Shown here in pieces: positions 1-6,763 of a stretch of 8,362 nt of DNA (its first letter is position 1; every line of letters begins with the position of its first letter). Under the pieces are notes generated by a model. It made no database searches. It saw nothing but the letters and a program-made list of their open reading frames with translations, and was not told the origin of the DNA. The stretch spans positions 19,446 through 27,807 of the forward strand of contig DJUJ01000112.1 in the NCBI GenBank assembly GCA_002438345.1. Reading direction: 5' to 3'. This DNA is from Paenibacillus sp. UBA6285. Lineage in GTDB: Bacteria > Bacillota > Bacilli > Paenibacillales > Paenibacillaceae. The translations under genes and the position numbers were made by a program.

Positions 1-212
1 GTGGATTGATCGGATCGCTCATCACCTCTGTTGTCTTATACTTGGGTTACAGCGGTTTGGAGTCCTCCGTACAGGGAGATCCTATGCTCCAATTGCAGCT
101 GATTCCATTCAGTGATATTTGGATTTTGCTCATCGGTATGCTAGTTGGGCTAGGCGTGCTAATCGGCGTCTGGGGAAGTACGGTTTCAATTCGTAGGTTC
201 TTGAAAGTTTAA
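1..212 (+). CDS. ftsX: Cell division protein FtsX, C-terminal fragment (5' end outside window)
   Basis: Only the last ~69 codons are present; the frame is open from base 3 and stops with TAA at 210-212. FtsX is the membrane subunit of the FtsE-FtsX complex, which resembles an ABC transporter but uses ATP hydrolysis in the cytoplasm to switch on peptidoglycan hydrolases outside the membrane. The fragment shows two hydrophobic segments (roughly the first 20 residues, and a later one containing WILLIGMLVGLGVLIGVWG) separated by a short polar loop, and ends in the basic tail SIRRFLKV. This fits the last two membrane helices of the FtsX/MacB-type permease fold. Thirty bases separate it from a coiled-coil M23 hydrolase gene on the same strand, a common partner of FtsX, which supports the assignment. 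The upstream gene is expected to be ftsE but is not visible. Identification rests on the tail and the neighbours, since the characteristic extracellular domain is missing. Confidence 0.8.
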   Translation, partial: GLIGSLITSVVLYLGYSGLESSVQGDPMLQLQLIPFSDIWILLIGMLVGLGVLIGVWGSTVSIRRFLKV

Positions 213-230
213 TATTAAATAGTGAAGGAT

Positions 231-236
231 GGGGAG
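231..236 (+). promoter_or_regulatory. Ribosome binding site choosing a TTG start
   Basis: GGGGAG lies six bases before the TTG at 243. An in-frame GTG at 222 lies upstream of this site and would add seven charged residues (MKDGECE) in front of an otherwise classical signal peptide, so the TTG is the better start. Confidence 0.65.
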
Positions 237-242
237 TGCGAG

Positions 243-1544
243 TTGAAGAAGATTGCCGCCGGACTAGCCGTAATGTTACTAGCTGTCACTATATTCCAGC
301 CCTCTGACGGATATGCCAAAAAAACAAGTGTTGCCGAAATCGACAAGCAGTTAAAGCAGCTACAAAAAGAGGTGCAGGAAGCTAAGACGCAGCAGGAGAA
401 AGCGGCGTCCCAAACGCAGGAAGCACAGCATTATAAGAATAAGACGAATCTCAATCTGCAGTATGTATTGCAGCAAGTGGATCAAGTTAAGGGTAAAATG
501 ACCGACATCTCTACCAAAATTTCTGATACAGAACAATCTTTGAATGTTACGGCAACGGAATTGGATAAAGCAGAGGCGCGAGTTGCCTCAAGAGAAGAAG
601 TCTTAGGGTCCCGTGTTCGGTTAATGTATACCGATGGAGCGGTTTCTTACTTGGATGTTTTGCTCTCATCGACAAGCTTCGCTGATTTTCTAGACCGCGC
701 GGATTCGCTTAAGATGATTGTGGATCAGGATCAGGAGCTGTTAGTTCAACATAAGCTGGACAAGCAGACGGTTATAGAGAAGAAACAGGAGCTTGAAGGG
801 CAATATGCTCAAGCTAAGCAGCTGTATACTTCTTTGGAACAACAGAGAAGTCTGCTGAAAGAGAAAGAAGCTGAGAAGCAGGAGCTTATCGCATTCTACG
901 ATAAGCAAATTCAAGAAAGTGATGATTTAAGTGAAGAGCAGAATGAGAAGCTGGTCAAACTGGCAAGCGAACGCTCTGCGCTGGAAACGCAAAAGGATAA
1001 GATTAAGGCAGAGGAAGCGGCACGTAGAGCAGCAGCGGCTAAGGCGGAAGCGGCTCGTAGAGCTGCGGCGGCTGCGAAGAAGGCTGCAGCTAGCAAGGGA
1101 AGCAGCAGTTCCAGCTCTAGCTCCAGTGATACGGGTTATTCAGGTGGAGATGGACCGTTTCTACTTCCTGTAGGATCAGCAAGAATCTCATCCCCTTATG
1201 GACCACGAACACATCCGATCACGGGCGAGAAGGGGAAAGTACACACCGGGGTCGACTTTGCGGTTCCACAAGGAACCAATATTCATGCGGCGGATTCCGG
1301 AACGGTTATCTTGTCTGAATGGTGGAGCGGTTACGGATATTGTGTAATTATTGATCATGGAGGCGGAGTTTGGACCCTCTACGGACATATACGCAAAGGC
1401 GGTCTTAGGGTTAGTGCTGGGGATAAAGTTAATCGCGGAGATGTGATTGCTGAATCTGGTTCCACAGGTAATTCAACGGGTCCCCATCTTCACTTCGAAG
1501 TACGGATTGACGGTAAGATCGTAAATCCTATGCCTTATCTCTAA
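243..1544 (+). CDS. Secreted coiled-coil peptidoglycan hydrolase, M23/LytM family (EnvC/PcsB-like architecture)
   Basis: A predicted exported murein endopeptidase of 433 aa, counted from the TTG start. Residues 1-25 form a signal peptide: a KK n-region, a hydrophobic core, and likely cleavage after GYA. Residues ~27-115 and ~165-255 are Gln/Glu/Lys-rich coiled coils. Between them, at ~124-165, is a helical hinge with the R-x-x-Y...SYLDVLLSS...FLDR pattern seen in PcsB, CwlO and EnvC-type FtsEX partners. Residues 259-280 are a duplicated Ala/Arg linker and 287-295 a run of nine serines. The M23 domain fills 304-433. It retains HTGVD (H334, D338), LYGH (H382) and HLH (H415, H417), matching the zinc ligands and catalytic histidines of LytM, so it should be an active metallopeptidase that cuts peptide cross-links. 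It sits 30 bases after ftsX and is probably cotranscribed, so FtsX is the likely activator acting through the coiled coils. Function and partner are inferred; the domains and motifs are visible. Confidence 0.9.
   Translation: MKKIAAGLAVMLLAVTIFQPSDGYAKKTSVAEIDKQLKQLQKEVQEAKTQQEKAASQTQEAQHYKNKTNLNLQYVLQQVDQVKGKMTDISTKISDTEQSLNVTATELDKAEARVASREEVLGSRVRLMYTDGAVSYLDVLLSSTSFADFLDRADSLKMIVDQDQELLVQHKLDKQTVIEKKQELEGQYAQAKQLYTSLEQQRSLLKEKEAEKQELIAFYDKQIQESDDLSEEQNEKLVKLASERSALETQKDKIKAEEAARRAAAAKAEAARRAAAAAKKAAASKGSSSSSSSSSDTGYSGGDGPFLLPVGSARISSPYGPRTHPITGEKGKVHTGVDFAVPQGTNIHAADSGTVILSEWWSGYGYCVIIDHGGGVWTLYGHIRKGGLRVSAGDKVNRGDVIAESGSTGNSTGPHLHFEVRIDGKIVNPMPYL
1017..1082 (+). repeat. Two tandem 33-base repeats encoding an Ala/Arg linker
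   Basis: Two adjacent 11-codon units (1017-1049 and 1050-1082) encode AARRAAAAKAE and AARRAAAAAKK. They are followed at 1101-1127 by nine serine codons. The units sit between the second coiled coil and the M23 domain of the hydrolase and lengthen the tether between them. Similar codons in the two copies suggest an internal duplication. Confidence 0.7.
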
Positions 1545-1669
1545 TTTTTAAAGAACTTATAACTCATATTATTTGATTGTACGGCATATACTGGAAGAGA
1601 TACCGTACCTTTCAGGACGGACTTAGGGTGTAGTTTACAAGATGGACAAGAAGGGACGGTGGGAACATC

Positions 1670-3136
1670 ATGTTAAAAAAAAGCACAGCGGCGTTTATGA
1701 TTATCGCCGCCCTGCTATGCGGTAGTCTGGTGACCTTGGGTGTGACGGGTTATAGTCATGTTTTTGGACAAGCTGCAGGACAAGGACTAGCCTCGGCGTT
1801 GCAGATTACTGGCCTACAGCAGAAGGAATCCCAGAAGCTTGGGACTGCTCTCAGTTTGATTGAGAGTAATTACTACGAGACGGTAGATCGGGAGAAGCTG
1901 ATAGACGGTGCTGTCAACGGTATGATGGAAGCGCTGGGCGATCCCTATTCCAACTATATGGGTAAAGAAACAGCTGAGAAATTTGAAGAAAGCATTGAGG
2001 GTTCCTTTTCAGGTATCGGTGCGGAAGTCTCTTCGGATAACGGCAAGGTAGTCGTAGTCTCCCCGATCAAGGGCTCACCTGCTGAAAAAGCTGGGATTCA
2101 GGCCAAAGATATAATCTTGTCTGTCAACGGAGAATCGCTGGAAGGCGTCGAGCTGAATGCGGCTGTTGCCAAGATCCGCGGTCCGAAAGGCAGTAAGGCC
2201 ACTTTAAAAATACAACGTTCCGGCTCTGTAGAACCTCTGGAGTTTGTCCTTACTCGGGATGATGTGAAGCTCGAAACGGTCTACGCAACAATGGAGAAGG
2301 ACGGAGTAGGGGTAATCGAGGTGACTCAGTTCTCCCTGAATACCGCGGATCGATTCAAGGAAGAGCTTGGGAAGCTGGAGAAGCAAGGTATGAAGGGACT
2401 TGTCATTGACGTCCGTAATGATCCAGGGGGTGTGCTCCCGATTGTTATTGAAATGGCTGAAGAGTTCGTTCCAGCTGGAAAAAACATAGTGCAAATAGAG
2501 TATAAAGATAAAAAACGCGAAGTTAGCACCTCCAAAGGATCGAGCAAAGCTTATCCAGTGGTAGTGCTGATGAATAAAGGTAGCGCGAGCGCCTCGGAAA
2601 TATTGGCGGGTGCGTTGCAGCAGTCAGCGGGAGCTAAGCTAATTGGTGATAATTCATTTGGTAAAGGCACGGTGCAGACGAGCTTTGACAAACAGCTCGG
2701 AGACGGCAGCTTGCTGAAGGTTACCATTGCTAAATGGCTTACACCGGACGGCACATGGATCCACGGCAAGGGGATTAAACCGGATATCGCGGTAGCGCAG
2801 CCGGATTACTTCTCAGTGGCTCCGATTAACAAAAGCGTGACGCTGCAATATAACATGAACAACGCTGATGTGAAGAGTGCACAGACGATGCTGGACGGCT
2901 TAGGCTACAAGCCTGGTCGCAAAGATGGCTATTTCGATACTGGCACTAAGAACGCAGTGAAGAAATTCCAGAGTGAAGCGAAGCTTCAAGTCACAGGCAT
3001 GATTGATGCTAAGACAGCGGAGGCGCTGGAGCTGGCACTGATCAAGGTTATACAGAACCCTGCCAATGATAACCAACGGAATAAAGGGATTGCTGAAATT
3101 CAGAAGGAAATTAAGGCGGCAGCGTCGAAAAAGTAA
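1670..3136 (+). CDS. ctpB: S41 carboxyl-terminal processing protease with PDZ and peptidoglycan-binding domains
   Basis: A 488-aa serine protease of the CtpA/CtpB/Tsp family, acting outside the cytoplasmic membrane on the C-termini of exported or membrane proteins. Residues ~5-27 are a hydrophobic signal anchor. A PDZ domain spans ~111-185 (starting near FSGIGAEV, with GSPAEKAGI inside it). The S41 core follows: GSASASE gives the nucleophile S307, and FGKGTVQ gives K332 and Q336. The 25- and 4-residue spacings equal those of the Ser-Lys-Gln triad in E. coli Tsp and B. subtilis CtpB. Residues ~398-460 form a PG_binding_1 domain (MLDGLGY...DGYFD..T..AV..FQ). In B. subtilis, CtpB helps trigger sigma-K activation during sporulation by cleaving SpoIVFA; the ctpB symbol here rests on length, domains and a minJ-like gene downstream. 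A weak Shine-Dalgarno (GGTGGGA) precedes the ATG. A 125-base gap separates it from the hydrolase gene, with no clear terminator or promoter in it, so read-through from ftsX is plausible. A CtpA-type assignment cannot be excluded. Confidence 0.92.
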   Translation: MLKKSTAAFMIIAALLCGSLVTLGVTGYSHVFGQAAGQGLASALQITGLQQKESQKLGTALSLIESNYYETVDREKLIDGAVNGMMEALGDPYSNYMGKETAEKFEESIEGSFSGIGAEVSSDNGKVVVVSPIKGSPAEKAGIQAKDIILSVNGESLEGVELNAAVAKIRGPKGSKATLKIQRSGSVEPLEFVLTRDDVKLETVYATMEKDGVGVIEVTQFSLNTADRFKEELGKLEKQGMKGLVIDVRNDPGGVLPIVIEMAEEFVPAGKNIVQIEYKDKKREVSTSKGSSKAYPVVVLMNKGSASASEILAGALQQSAGAKLIGDNSFGKGTVQTSFDKQLGDGSLLKVTIAKWLTPDGTWIHGKGIKPDIAVAQPDYFSVAPINKSVTLQYNMNNADVKSAQTMLDGLGYKPGRKDGYFDTGTKNAVKKFQSEAKLQVTGMIDAKTAEALELALIKVIQNPANDNQRNKGIAEIQKEIKAAASKK

Positions 3137-3163
3137 GAAGGCTGAATTCAGCCTTCTTTTTTT
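3135..3163 (+). terminator. Intrinsic terminator of the ftsX-ctpB cluster
   Basis: A perfect 24-base palindrome (3135-3158) folds into a 10-bp stem with an AATT loop and is followed by a T run (3157-3163). Its left arm starts inside the TAA stop codon of the protease gene, so gene end and terminator overlap. It probably separates the protease transcript from the downstream membrane-protein gene. Confidence 0.9.
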
Positions 3164-3411
3164 CTGAAATATAAGAAAGTAAAAGCTTTGCATCTATACT
3201 TTGTTTATATTTCTCGCATATACGCTTACCGTCCTTATAAGGAAGCCGAAGGCGTTTATGCTTGTTAAGATTAGAAAGGGCCAATATTCAGGGAAGACAG
3301 ACACAGTTCAATGCGAAACAGAATCTTATGTCGACTCTAAAGGGTGACGAAGAAGCACCTGCTTGCTATAAACTTATCATTAACCGGAAGAAAAGGAGTG
3401 TGACGAACAGT
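3164..3411 (+). other. Intergenic leader region before the MinJ-like gene
   Basis: This ~250-base stretch follows a strong terminator, so it should hold the promoter of the downstream gene. The best -10-like hexamer is TATACT at 3195-3200, but no good -35 is found 16-18 bases upstream. A CCTTATAAGG palindrome lies at 3233-3242. A 29-codon reading frame starts at ATG 3258 behind GAAGG and ends in TGA at 3345-3347. The reading frame of the downstream gene is also open from 3262 to its chosen start, without a convincing start signal. No riboswitch or structural RNA is recognised. Confidence 0.35.
3392..3403 (+). promoter_or_regulatory. Ribosome binding site for the MinJ-like gene
   Basis: AAAGGAGTGTGA resembles the full anti-16S complement AGGAGGTGA with one extra base. 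Its end is eight bases before TTG 3412. This is the only strong site near the gene's 5' end and favours a 437-aa protein that begins just before a membrane helix. A GTG at 3400 lies inside the site itself and is less likely as a start. Confidence 0.55.
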
Positions 3412-4725
3412 TTGAATGTGATTCAGGAACTGTTAGGAAGCTTGGGCACTGCGTTCTTACACTTGTTGATCCAGCCATATTACTATATTGCTATTATATT
3501 TATTGCGTTGTATTATCGTCGGCAGGTCGCATTAGAACGTAAGCTGATTCATGTGAAGCTACATAGCTGGGGTCAAGAAACGTGGCGCACGGTGTGGAGC
3601 GGGCTAGTGATGGGACTAGTGGTTTCTATTGCAGCCATATTGTTAGGGGTATCCTTATCAGGTACAGCTGTGGCCTGCATTTGGGTAGTCAGTATTGTGT
3701 TATCGCTATTGCGTGTGAGGTACTTATGCTTCGCGTATTCAATAGGCTTGCTAGGCGTGATTCAATTTATACTGTCTTTCTTTCCGAATGCTTTACATAG
3801 TGGAACGGTCGGGAACATAACAACAGCCATACGTGAGATGGATATTCCCGCGTTGCTAGTGCTTGCTGCGCTACTGCACATGGCGGAGGCACTGCTGGCC
3901 CGCAGACAAGGGGCGAAGCTTGCGACGCCGCTCTTCTTGAAGGGCAAGCGCGGCATGGTTGTTGGCGGCTATCAGCTGCAGGCCTTCTGGCCGCTGCCGC
4001 TGTTCCTGCTAATCCCTTCGGGAGCAGGAACGATGGACTTGCCATGGCAGCCGCTATTAGGCGGCGGGCTTGGCATTGTCTCTTTGCCCGTCATCATCGG
4101 CTTTAGCGAGATGACGCAGGGCATGCTGCCCGGGCGCAAGGCGGCCCGTACTTCAGGACGGCTGCTGATATACAGCATCGTCCTGTTGGGCTTAAGCCTG
4201 CTTGCATCCTGGTGGAGCCCGCTGACCCTGCTCGCGGCGCTCGCAGCAATTGTGCTGCACGAAGGGTTAAGCTGGTACAGCGCTCTGGAAGAGCGCAGCA
4301 TCAGCCCCATCTTCGTGCATCCACCGCGCGGCCGCAAGGTGCTGGCCGTGCTTCCGGGCAGTCCCGGGCAGGAGCTGGGCATCCTGCCCGGCGAGATCTT
4401 ACTGAAGGTCAACGGGGTTCTGTTGACCGATGCGGCGCAGCTACATGAGGCGCTGCGCATGAATCCAGCGTTCTGCAAGCTGGAGGTGCTGAATCGTGAA
4501 GGGGAGAGCAAATACCTTCAGAGCCCGATTTACGATGGAGATCACCATCAGCTCGGCATTATTCTGGTGCCGGAGACAGATGGAGCGATTACTGCTGAAG
4601 CGAAGCCATCCAGCATCTTCAGCATCATCGCGATGAAGACAGGTACTCGCAGCCGGAATCTTCCGGACGGCCGACTCAAACGAAACAAAGCCGCTGAAAC
4701 CAAAAAGGAATCGACGGAAGGATAA
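3412..4725 (+). CDS. minJ: MinJ-like polytopic membrane protein with C-terminal PDZ domain
   Basis: A protein of 437 aa from the chosen TTG start. About eight hydrophobic segments are visible, near residues 14-34, 62-82, 84-104, 108-126, 145-160, 190-205, 213-232, 248-265 and 268-283; one or two may not span the membrane. A PDZ domain follows at ~307-390, recognisable by VLPGSPGQELGILPGEILLKVNG, the usual ligand-groove and hydrophobic-core pattern. The last ~30 residues are basic and polar. B. subtilis MinJ (397 aa, membrane domain then PDZ) links DivIVA to MinD and restrains division near poles and old septa, and its gene lies next to ctpB as here. The assignment rests on architecture and synteny rather than on a diagnostic motif. 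The gene is flanked by two strong terminators and so is probably its own transcription unit. The second half (about 3880-4500) is visibly more GC-rich than the first, but the reading frame is continuous with no break. Confidence 0.75.
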   Translation: MNVIQELLGSLGTAFLHLLIQPYYYIAIIFIALYYRRQVALERKLIHVKLHSWGQETWRTVWSGLVMGLVVSIAAILLGVSLSGTAVACIWVVSIVLSLLRVRYLCFAYSIGLLGVIQFILSFFPNALHSGTVGNITTAIREMDIPALLVLAALLHMAEALLARRQGAKLATPLFLKGKRGMVVGGYQLQAFWPLPLFLLIPSGAGTMDLPWQPLLGGGLGIVSLPVIIGFSEMTQGMLPGRKAARTSGRLLIYSIVLLGLSLLASWWSPLTLLAALAAIVLHEGLSWYSALEERSISPIFVHPPRGRKVLAVLPGSPGQELGILPGEILLKVNGVLLTDAAQLHEALRMNPAFCKLEVLNREGESKYLQSPIYDGDHHQLGIILVPETDGAITAEAKPSSIFSIIAMKTGTRSRNLPDGRLKRNKAAETKKESTEG

Positions 4726-4733
4726 CTAAAGTT

Positions 4734-4770
4734 AAGCCCGGACTCTGGAAATAGAGTCCGGGCTTTTTTT
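4734..4770 (+). terminator. Intrinsic terminator of the MinJ-like gene
   Basis: A perfect 13-bp stem (4734-4746 pairing with 4753-4765, core GCCCGGACTC) closes a six-base loop and is followed by seven T residues (4764-4770). It lies in the short gap between two convergent genes. Read on the - strand the hairpin is followed by TTAACTTT, a poorer tract, so any role in ending the regulator transcript would be weaker. Confidence 0.92.
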
Positions 4771-4793
4771 CAATATGAACCAACTACTTAGTG

Positions 4794-5447
4794 CTATCCC
4801 CGCCCATTCTTCAAATAAAAAATAGCGATTTGCGTACGATCCCGCAGCTCCAATTTGCTTAAAATATCCGTTATGTAATTTTTGATCGTACCCTCGCTTA
4901 GGAATAACTGTCCAGCGATTTCTTTGTTGGTATGCCCTTCAGCGATAGAAGCGACAACGGCCAGTTCCATTTTGGTCAGTCCGAAAGATTCCAGCGGCTG
5001 TGCCTGTGGGGATTCGTGGCGGGTCGCAGGCTGTAGAAAGGTTGCTAGCTTGCGCGCGATATCAGGGTGGATCAGCATGTTACCTTCATAGACCGTTTTG
5101 ATACCTTGTATGATACGGTCTGGCGGTATGTTTTTGAGTAAATATCCACTGGCTCCGTTGCGCAGCGCTTCAATGATATACTCATCGTCATCGAAGGTGG
5201 TTAGCATCAGTATCGAAACTTGCGAAAAAACCTGCTTAATTTTCTCTGTCGCTTCAACACCACCACAGCCTGGCATACGAATATCCATTAGAATTACATC
5301 GGCCATTTCCCCCGCTTGGAGCAAACTCAAGGCCTCGTTTCCGTCACTCACAGCTCCGATCACTTCAATATCCGGGTCCATCCCTATCAGCACTTGTAGA
5401 CTTTGGCGAATAAAGGGATCGTCATCTACAATCATCACTTTAATCAT
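4794..5447 (-). CDS. NarL/LuxR-family response regulator (LnrK/DesR-like)
   Basis: A 217-aa two-component response regulator that binds DNA when phosphorylated by its partner kinase. Residues 1-~120 are the receiver domain: acidic pocket D8-D9-D10, phospho-acceptor D55 in LMDIRMPG, switch Thr at 83/84 and K105 in GYLLKN. Residues ~157-217 are a LuxR/GerE helix-turn-helix; GHTNKEIAGQLFLSEGTIKN is the recognition-helix region. A Gln/Pro-rich linker (~138-155) joins them. AAGGAG ends eight bases upstream of the ATG. It lies 57 bases downstream of the histidine kinase gene on the same strand and is surely its partner. The neighbouring divergent ABC transporter suggests that it controls that exporter, as LnrK does for LnrLMN in B. 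subtilis (220 aa there). Family and pairing are clear; the signal and targets are inferred. Confidence 0.93.
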   Translation of the reverse strand: MIKVMIVDDDPFIRQSLQVLIGMDPDIEVIGAVSDGNEALSLLQAGEMADVILMDIRMPGCGGVEATEKIKQVFSQVSILMLTTFDDDEYIIEALRNGASGYLLKNIPPDRIIQGIKTVYEGNMLIHPDIARKLATFLQPATRHESPQAQPLESFGLTKMELAVVASIAEGHTNKEIAGQLFLSEGTIKNYITDILSKLELRDRTQIAIFYLKNGRG

Positions 5448-5504
5448 TAGCGTGGCTCCTTCTTCCTAATATAGATTTCTTCTTTACCTCAAGTCCTACG
5501 TTCC

Positions 5505-6701
5505 CTATACGATCTCTCCCTGCTTATAAACGGGCAACCGCGTAACCACTGTGAAATGAGGCTCCAGCCGCAGTTCCAGGGTTCCACCGATCAGATGTGT
5601 TCGCTCGGACATTCCTTTCATCCCGACGCCACCACTTCCCGGCAGTTTGGTTAGTTTATTGCCTTCGGGAAGTATCCCGTTGTTGCTAACCTCCATCGTA
5701 ATCCCAGCATCACTGAATTCGATTTTAATCCAGATCGCCGTTGCTTTTCCGTGACGCAGGGCATTGGTTATGGCCTCACGGGCGTTCTTATACAAGATCA
5801 CCTGAATACTAGGATACAGCGGGTAGGGAATGCCAAGTACTTGGTATGAGGTCTCGATTCCCGTATCGCGGCCGATCTCTTCGAGCAGTCGATCTAGCGC
5901 GTAAGCTCCCTCTAATTGTGGGGTATAGTTGATACGTCTTACCGTGGAGCGCATATCGTCCATGCTGGCCGACAACTGATCTCGAATCAGTTCCAACATC
6001 TGCATTCCGCTCTCAGGAGAGGTTGGTAAGGTCTGCAGTGCGGCTTCCATCATCATTTTAATGCGAATCAGGCGGTGGCCGATATCGTCATGGAGTTGAC
6101 GTGAGATTCGAATTCGTTCTTTGGACTGAGCTGCATCTTCGACTTGGGCGTTGAACTCCAGCAGTCGGTTGCGGGCTTCATCAAGCTCGAAATGCTTTTT
6201 GCGCAGCTCATCATATAAGTGTAGGGTATCCTCGCGTCCCCGGCCAGCTCTCTGTAATAGTTCGTTGAGATAGGCGATGAGCAGAAATGTAATGTTGATG
6301 AAAGTTACTAAGAGCTGTGGAGAATCCCAGAGCGCAACGTTTAAAGTAATCAGATGCACTATCGTAAACACGAGAGGCACTCCTTGAGGCTGAAGTCTGG
6401 AATAATAAAGTAATGCCGAAATCGCCGGAAAAATCATGATACTGCCGTACTGATAACATAACCAGGCGGTGAACAGCACTTCAATGATGCTTATCAAGGC
6501 ATGAAAGGATCGGGGAAGCTTTGGGACCATGACCACAAGGAATAGCAGCATTAGAATATGCAGTGTGAAGATTCCATAATCGGCATATTGGTAGATATAC
6601 ATAGTAAAAAAAGCCGGAACTATGATGAGTCCATAACGCAATAGGTTTAGCTCTCTGGTCACGCCTGAGTCATCCTTTATGTTTTTTTCTAATCTTAGCA
6701 T
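5505..6701 (-). CDS. Membrane sensor histidine kinase, HPK7/HisKA_3 family (LnrJ/DesK-like)
   Basis: A 398-aa sensor kinase. Six hydrophobic segments lie at about residues 22-38, 42-60, 66-84, 86-100, 107-124 and 129-147 with very short loops, so sensing is probably within the membrane rather than by an extracellular domain. A helical linker (~150-195) leads to the HisKA_3 dimerisation motif ERIRISRQLHDDIGHRL, where H204 is the phosphorylated residue. The HATPase domain follows (~300-392): the N-box-like YKNAREAITNALRHG (E309, N313), then VSNNG where the G1 motif's usual Asp is Asn (N340), then GSGGVGMKGMSERT as the G2-type ATP lid. It is transcribed ahead of the response regulator gene. The Shine-Dalgarno before ATG 6701 is poor (AGTGGG), so the exact start is less certain. 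B. subtilis LnrJ is ~400 aa with similar layout and neighbours; it responds to membrane-active polyenes. The ligand here is unknown. Confidence 0.92.
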   Translation of the reverse strand: MLRLEKNIKDDSGVTRELNLLRYGLIIVPAFFTMYIYQYADYGIFTLHILMLLFLVVMVPKLPRSFHALISIIEVLFTAWLCYQYGSIMIFPAISALLYYSRLQPQGVPLVFTIVHLITLNVALWDSPQLLVTFINITFLLIAYLNELLQRAGRGREDTLHLYDELRKKHFELDEARNRLLEFNAQVEDAAQSKERIRISRQLHDDIGHRLIRIKMMMEAALQTLPTSPESGMQMLELIRDQLSASMDDMRSTVRRINYTPQLEGAYALDRLLEEIGRDTGIETSYQVLGIPYPLYPSIQVILYKNAREAITNALRHGKATAIWIKIEFSDAGITMEVSNNGILPEGNKLTKLPGSGGVGMKGMSERTHLIGGTLELRLEPHFTVVTRLPVYKQGEIV

Positions 6702-6720
6702 ATTAACCCACTAGTTCAGG

Positions 6721-6763
6721 AGATGACTTTAGTCACCTTCAAAAGATGACCTTTCGTACCTTC
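6721..6763. repeat. Tandem ~20-bp repeats in the divergent promoter region, likely regulator binding sites
   Basis: Two direct repeats lie at 6721-6740 and 6744-6763, with a 23-base period. Both start AGATGAC and end ACCTTC; allowing two single-base indels, 18 of 21 aligned columns agree. The first copy contains the perfect dyad TGACT-TT-AGTCA (6724-6735), and the second a degraded version of it. They lie between the divergent kinase and ABC ATPase genes and end at the likely -35 region of the transporter promoter. Duplicated sites of about two helical turns suit a dimeric LuxR-type activator, so the adjacent response regulator is the obvious candidate to bind here. The repeats are visible; the binding is inferred. 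Confidence 0.6.

Noticed and set aside
931..1173. An 80-codon Arg-rich open frame overlapping the M23 hydrolase gene
   Set aside because: It is the out-of-frame reading of the Ala/Arg linker and coiled coil; composition explains it.
1579..1608. Inverted repeat GTACGG/CCGTAC upstream of the protease gene as a possible terminator or operator
   Set aside because: The stem is only six base pairs with an 18-base loop and no T run; it is too weak to call.
1670..1760. A lipoprotein signal in the protease N-terminus (LLCG)
   Set aside because: The residue before Cys is Leu rather than Gly, Ala or Ser, so the lipobox is not satisfied; a signal anchor fits better.
3233..3242. CCTTATAAGG palindrome as a regulator site
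   Set aside because: A single short AT-centred palindrome with no second copy and no known matching motif.
3972..4511. A long 179-codon open frame on the - strand inside the MinJ-like gene
   Set aside because: It is antisense to a clear PDZ membrane-protein gene in its GC-rich part, where stop codons are rare in other frames. Its product is Ser/Pro/Arg-rich with no recognisable domain, and it has no operon context.
5098..5469. A 123-codon + strand open frame opposite the response regulator
   Set aside because: It is antisense to intact receiver-domain coding sequence, Ser/Ile-rich, and has no domain or plausible ribosome site.
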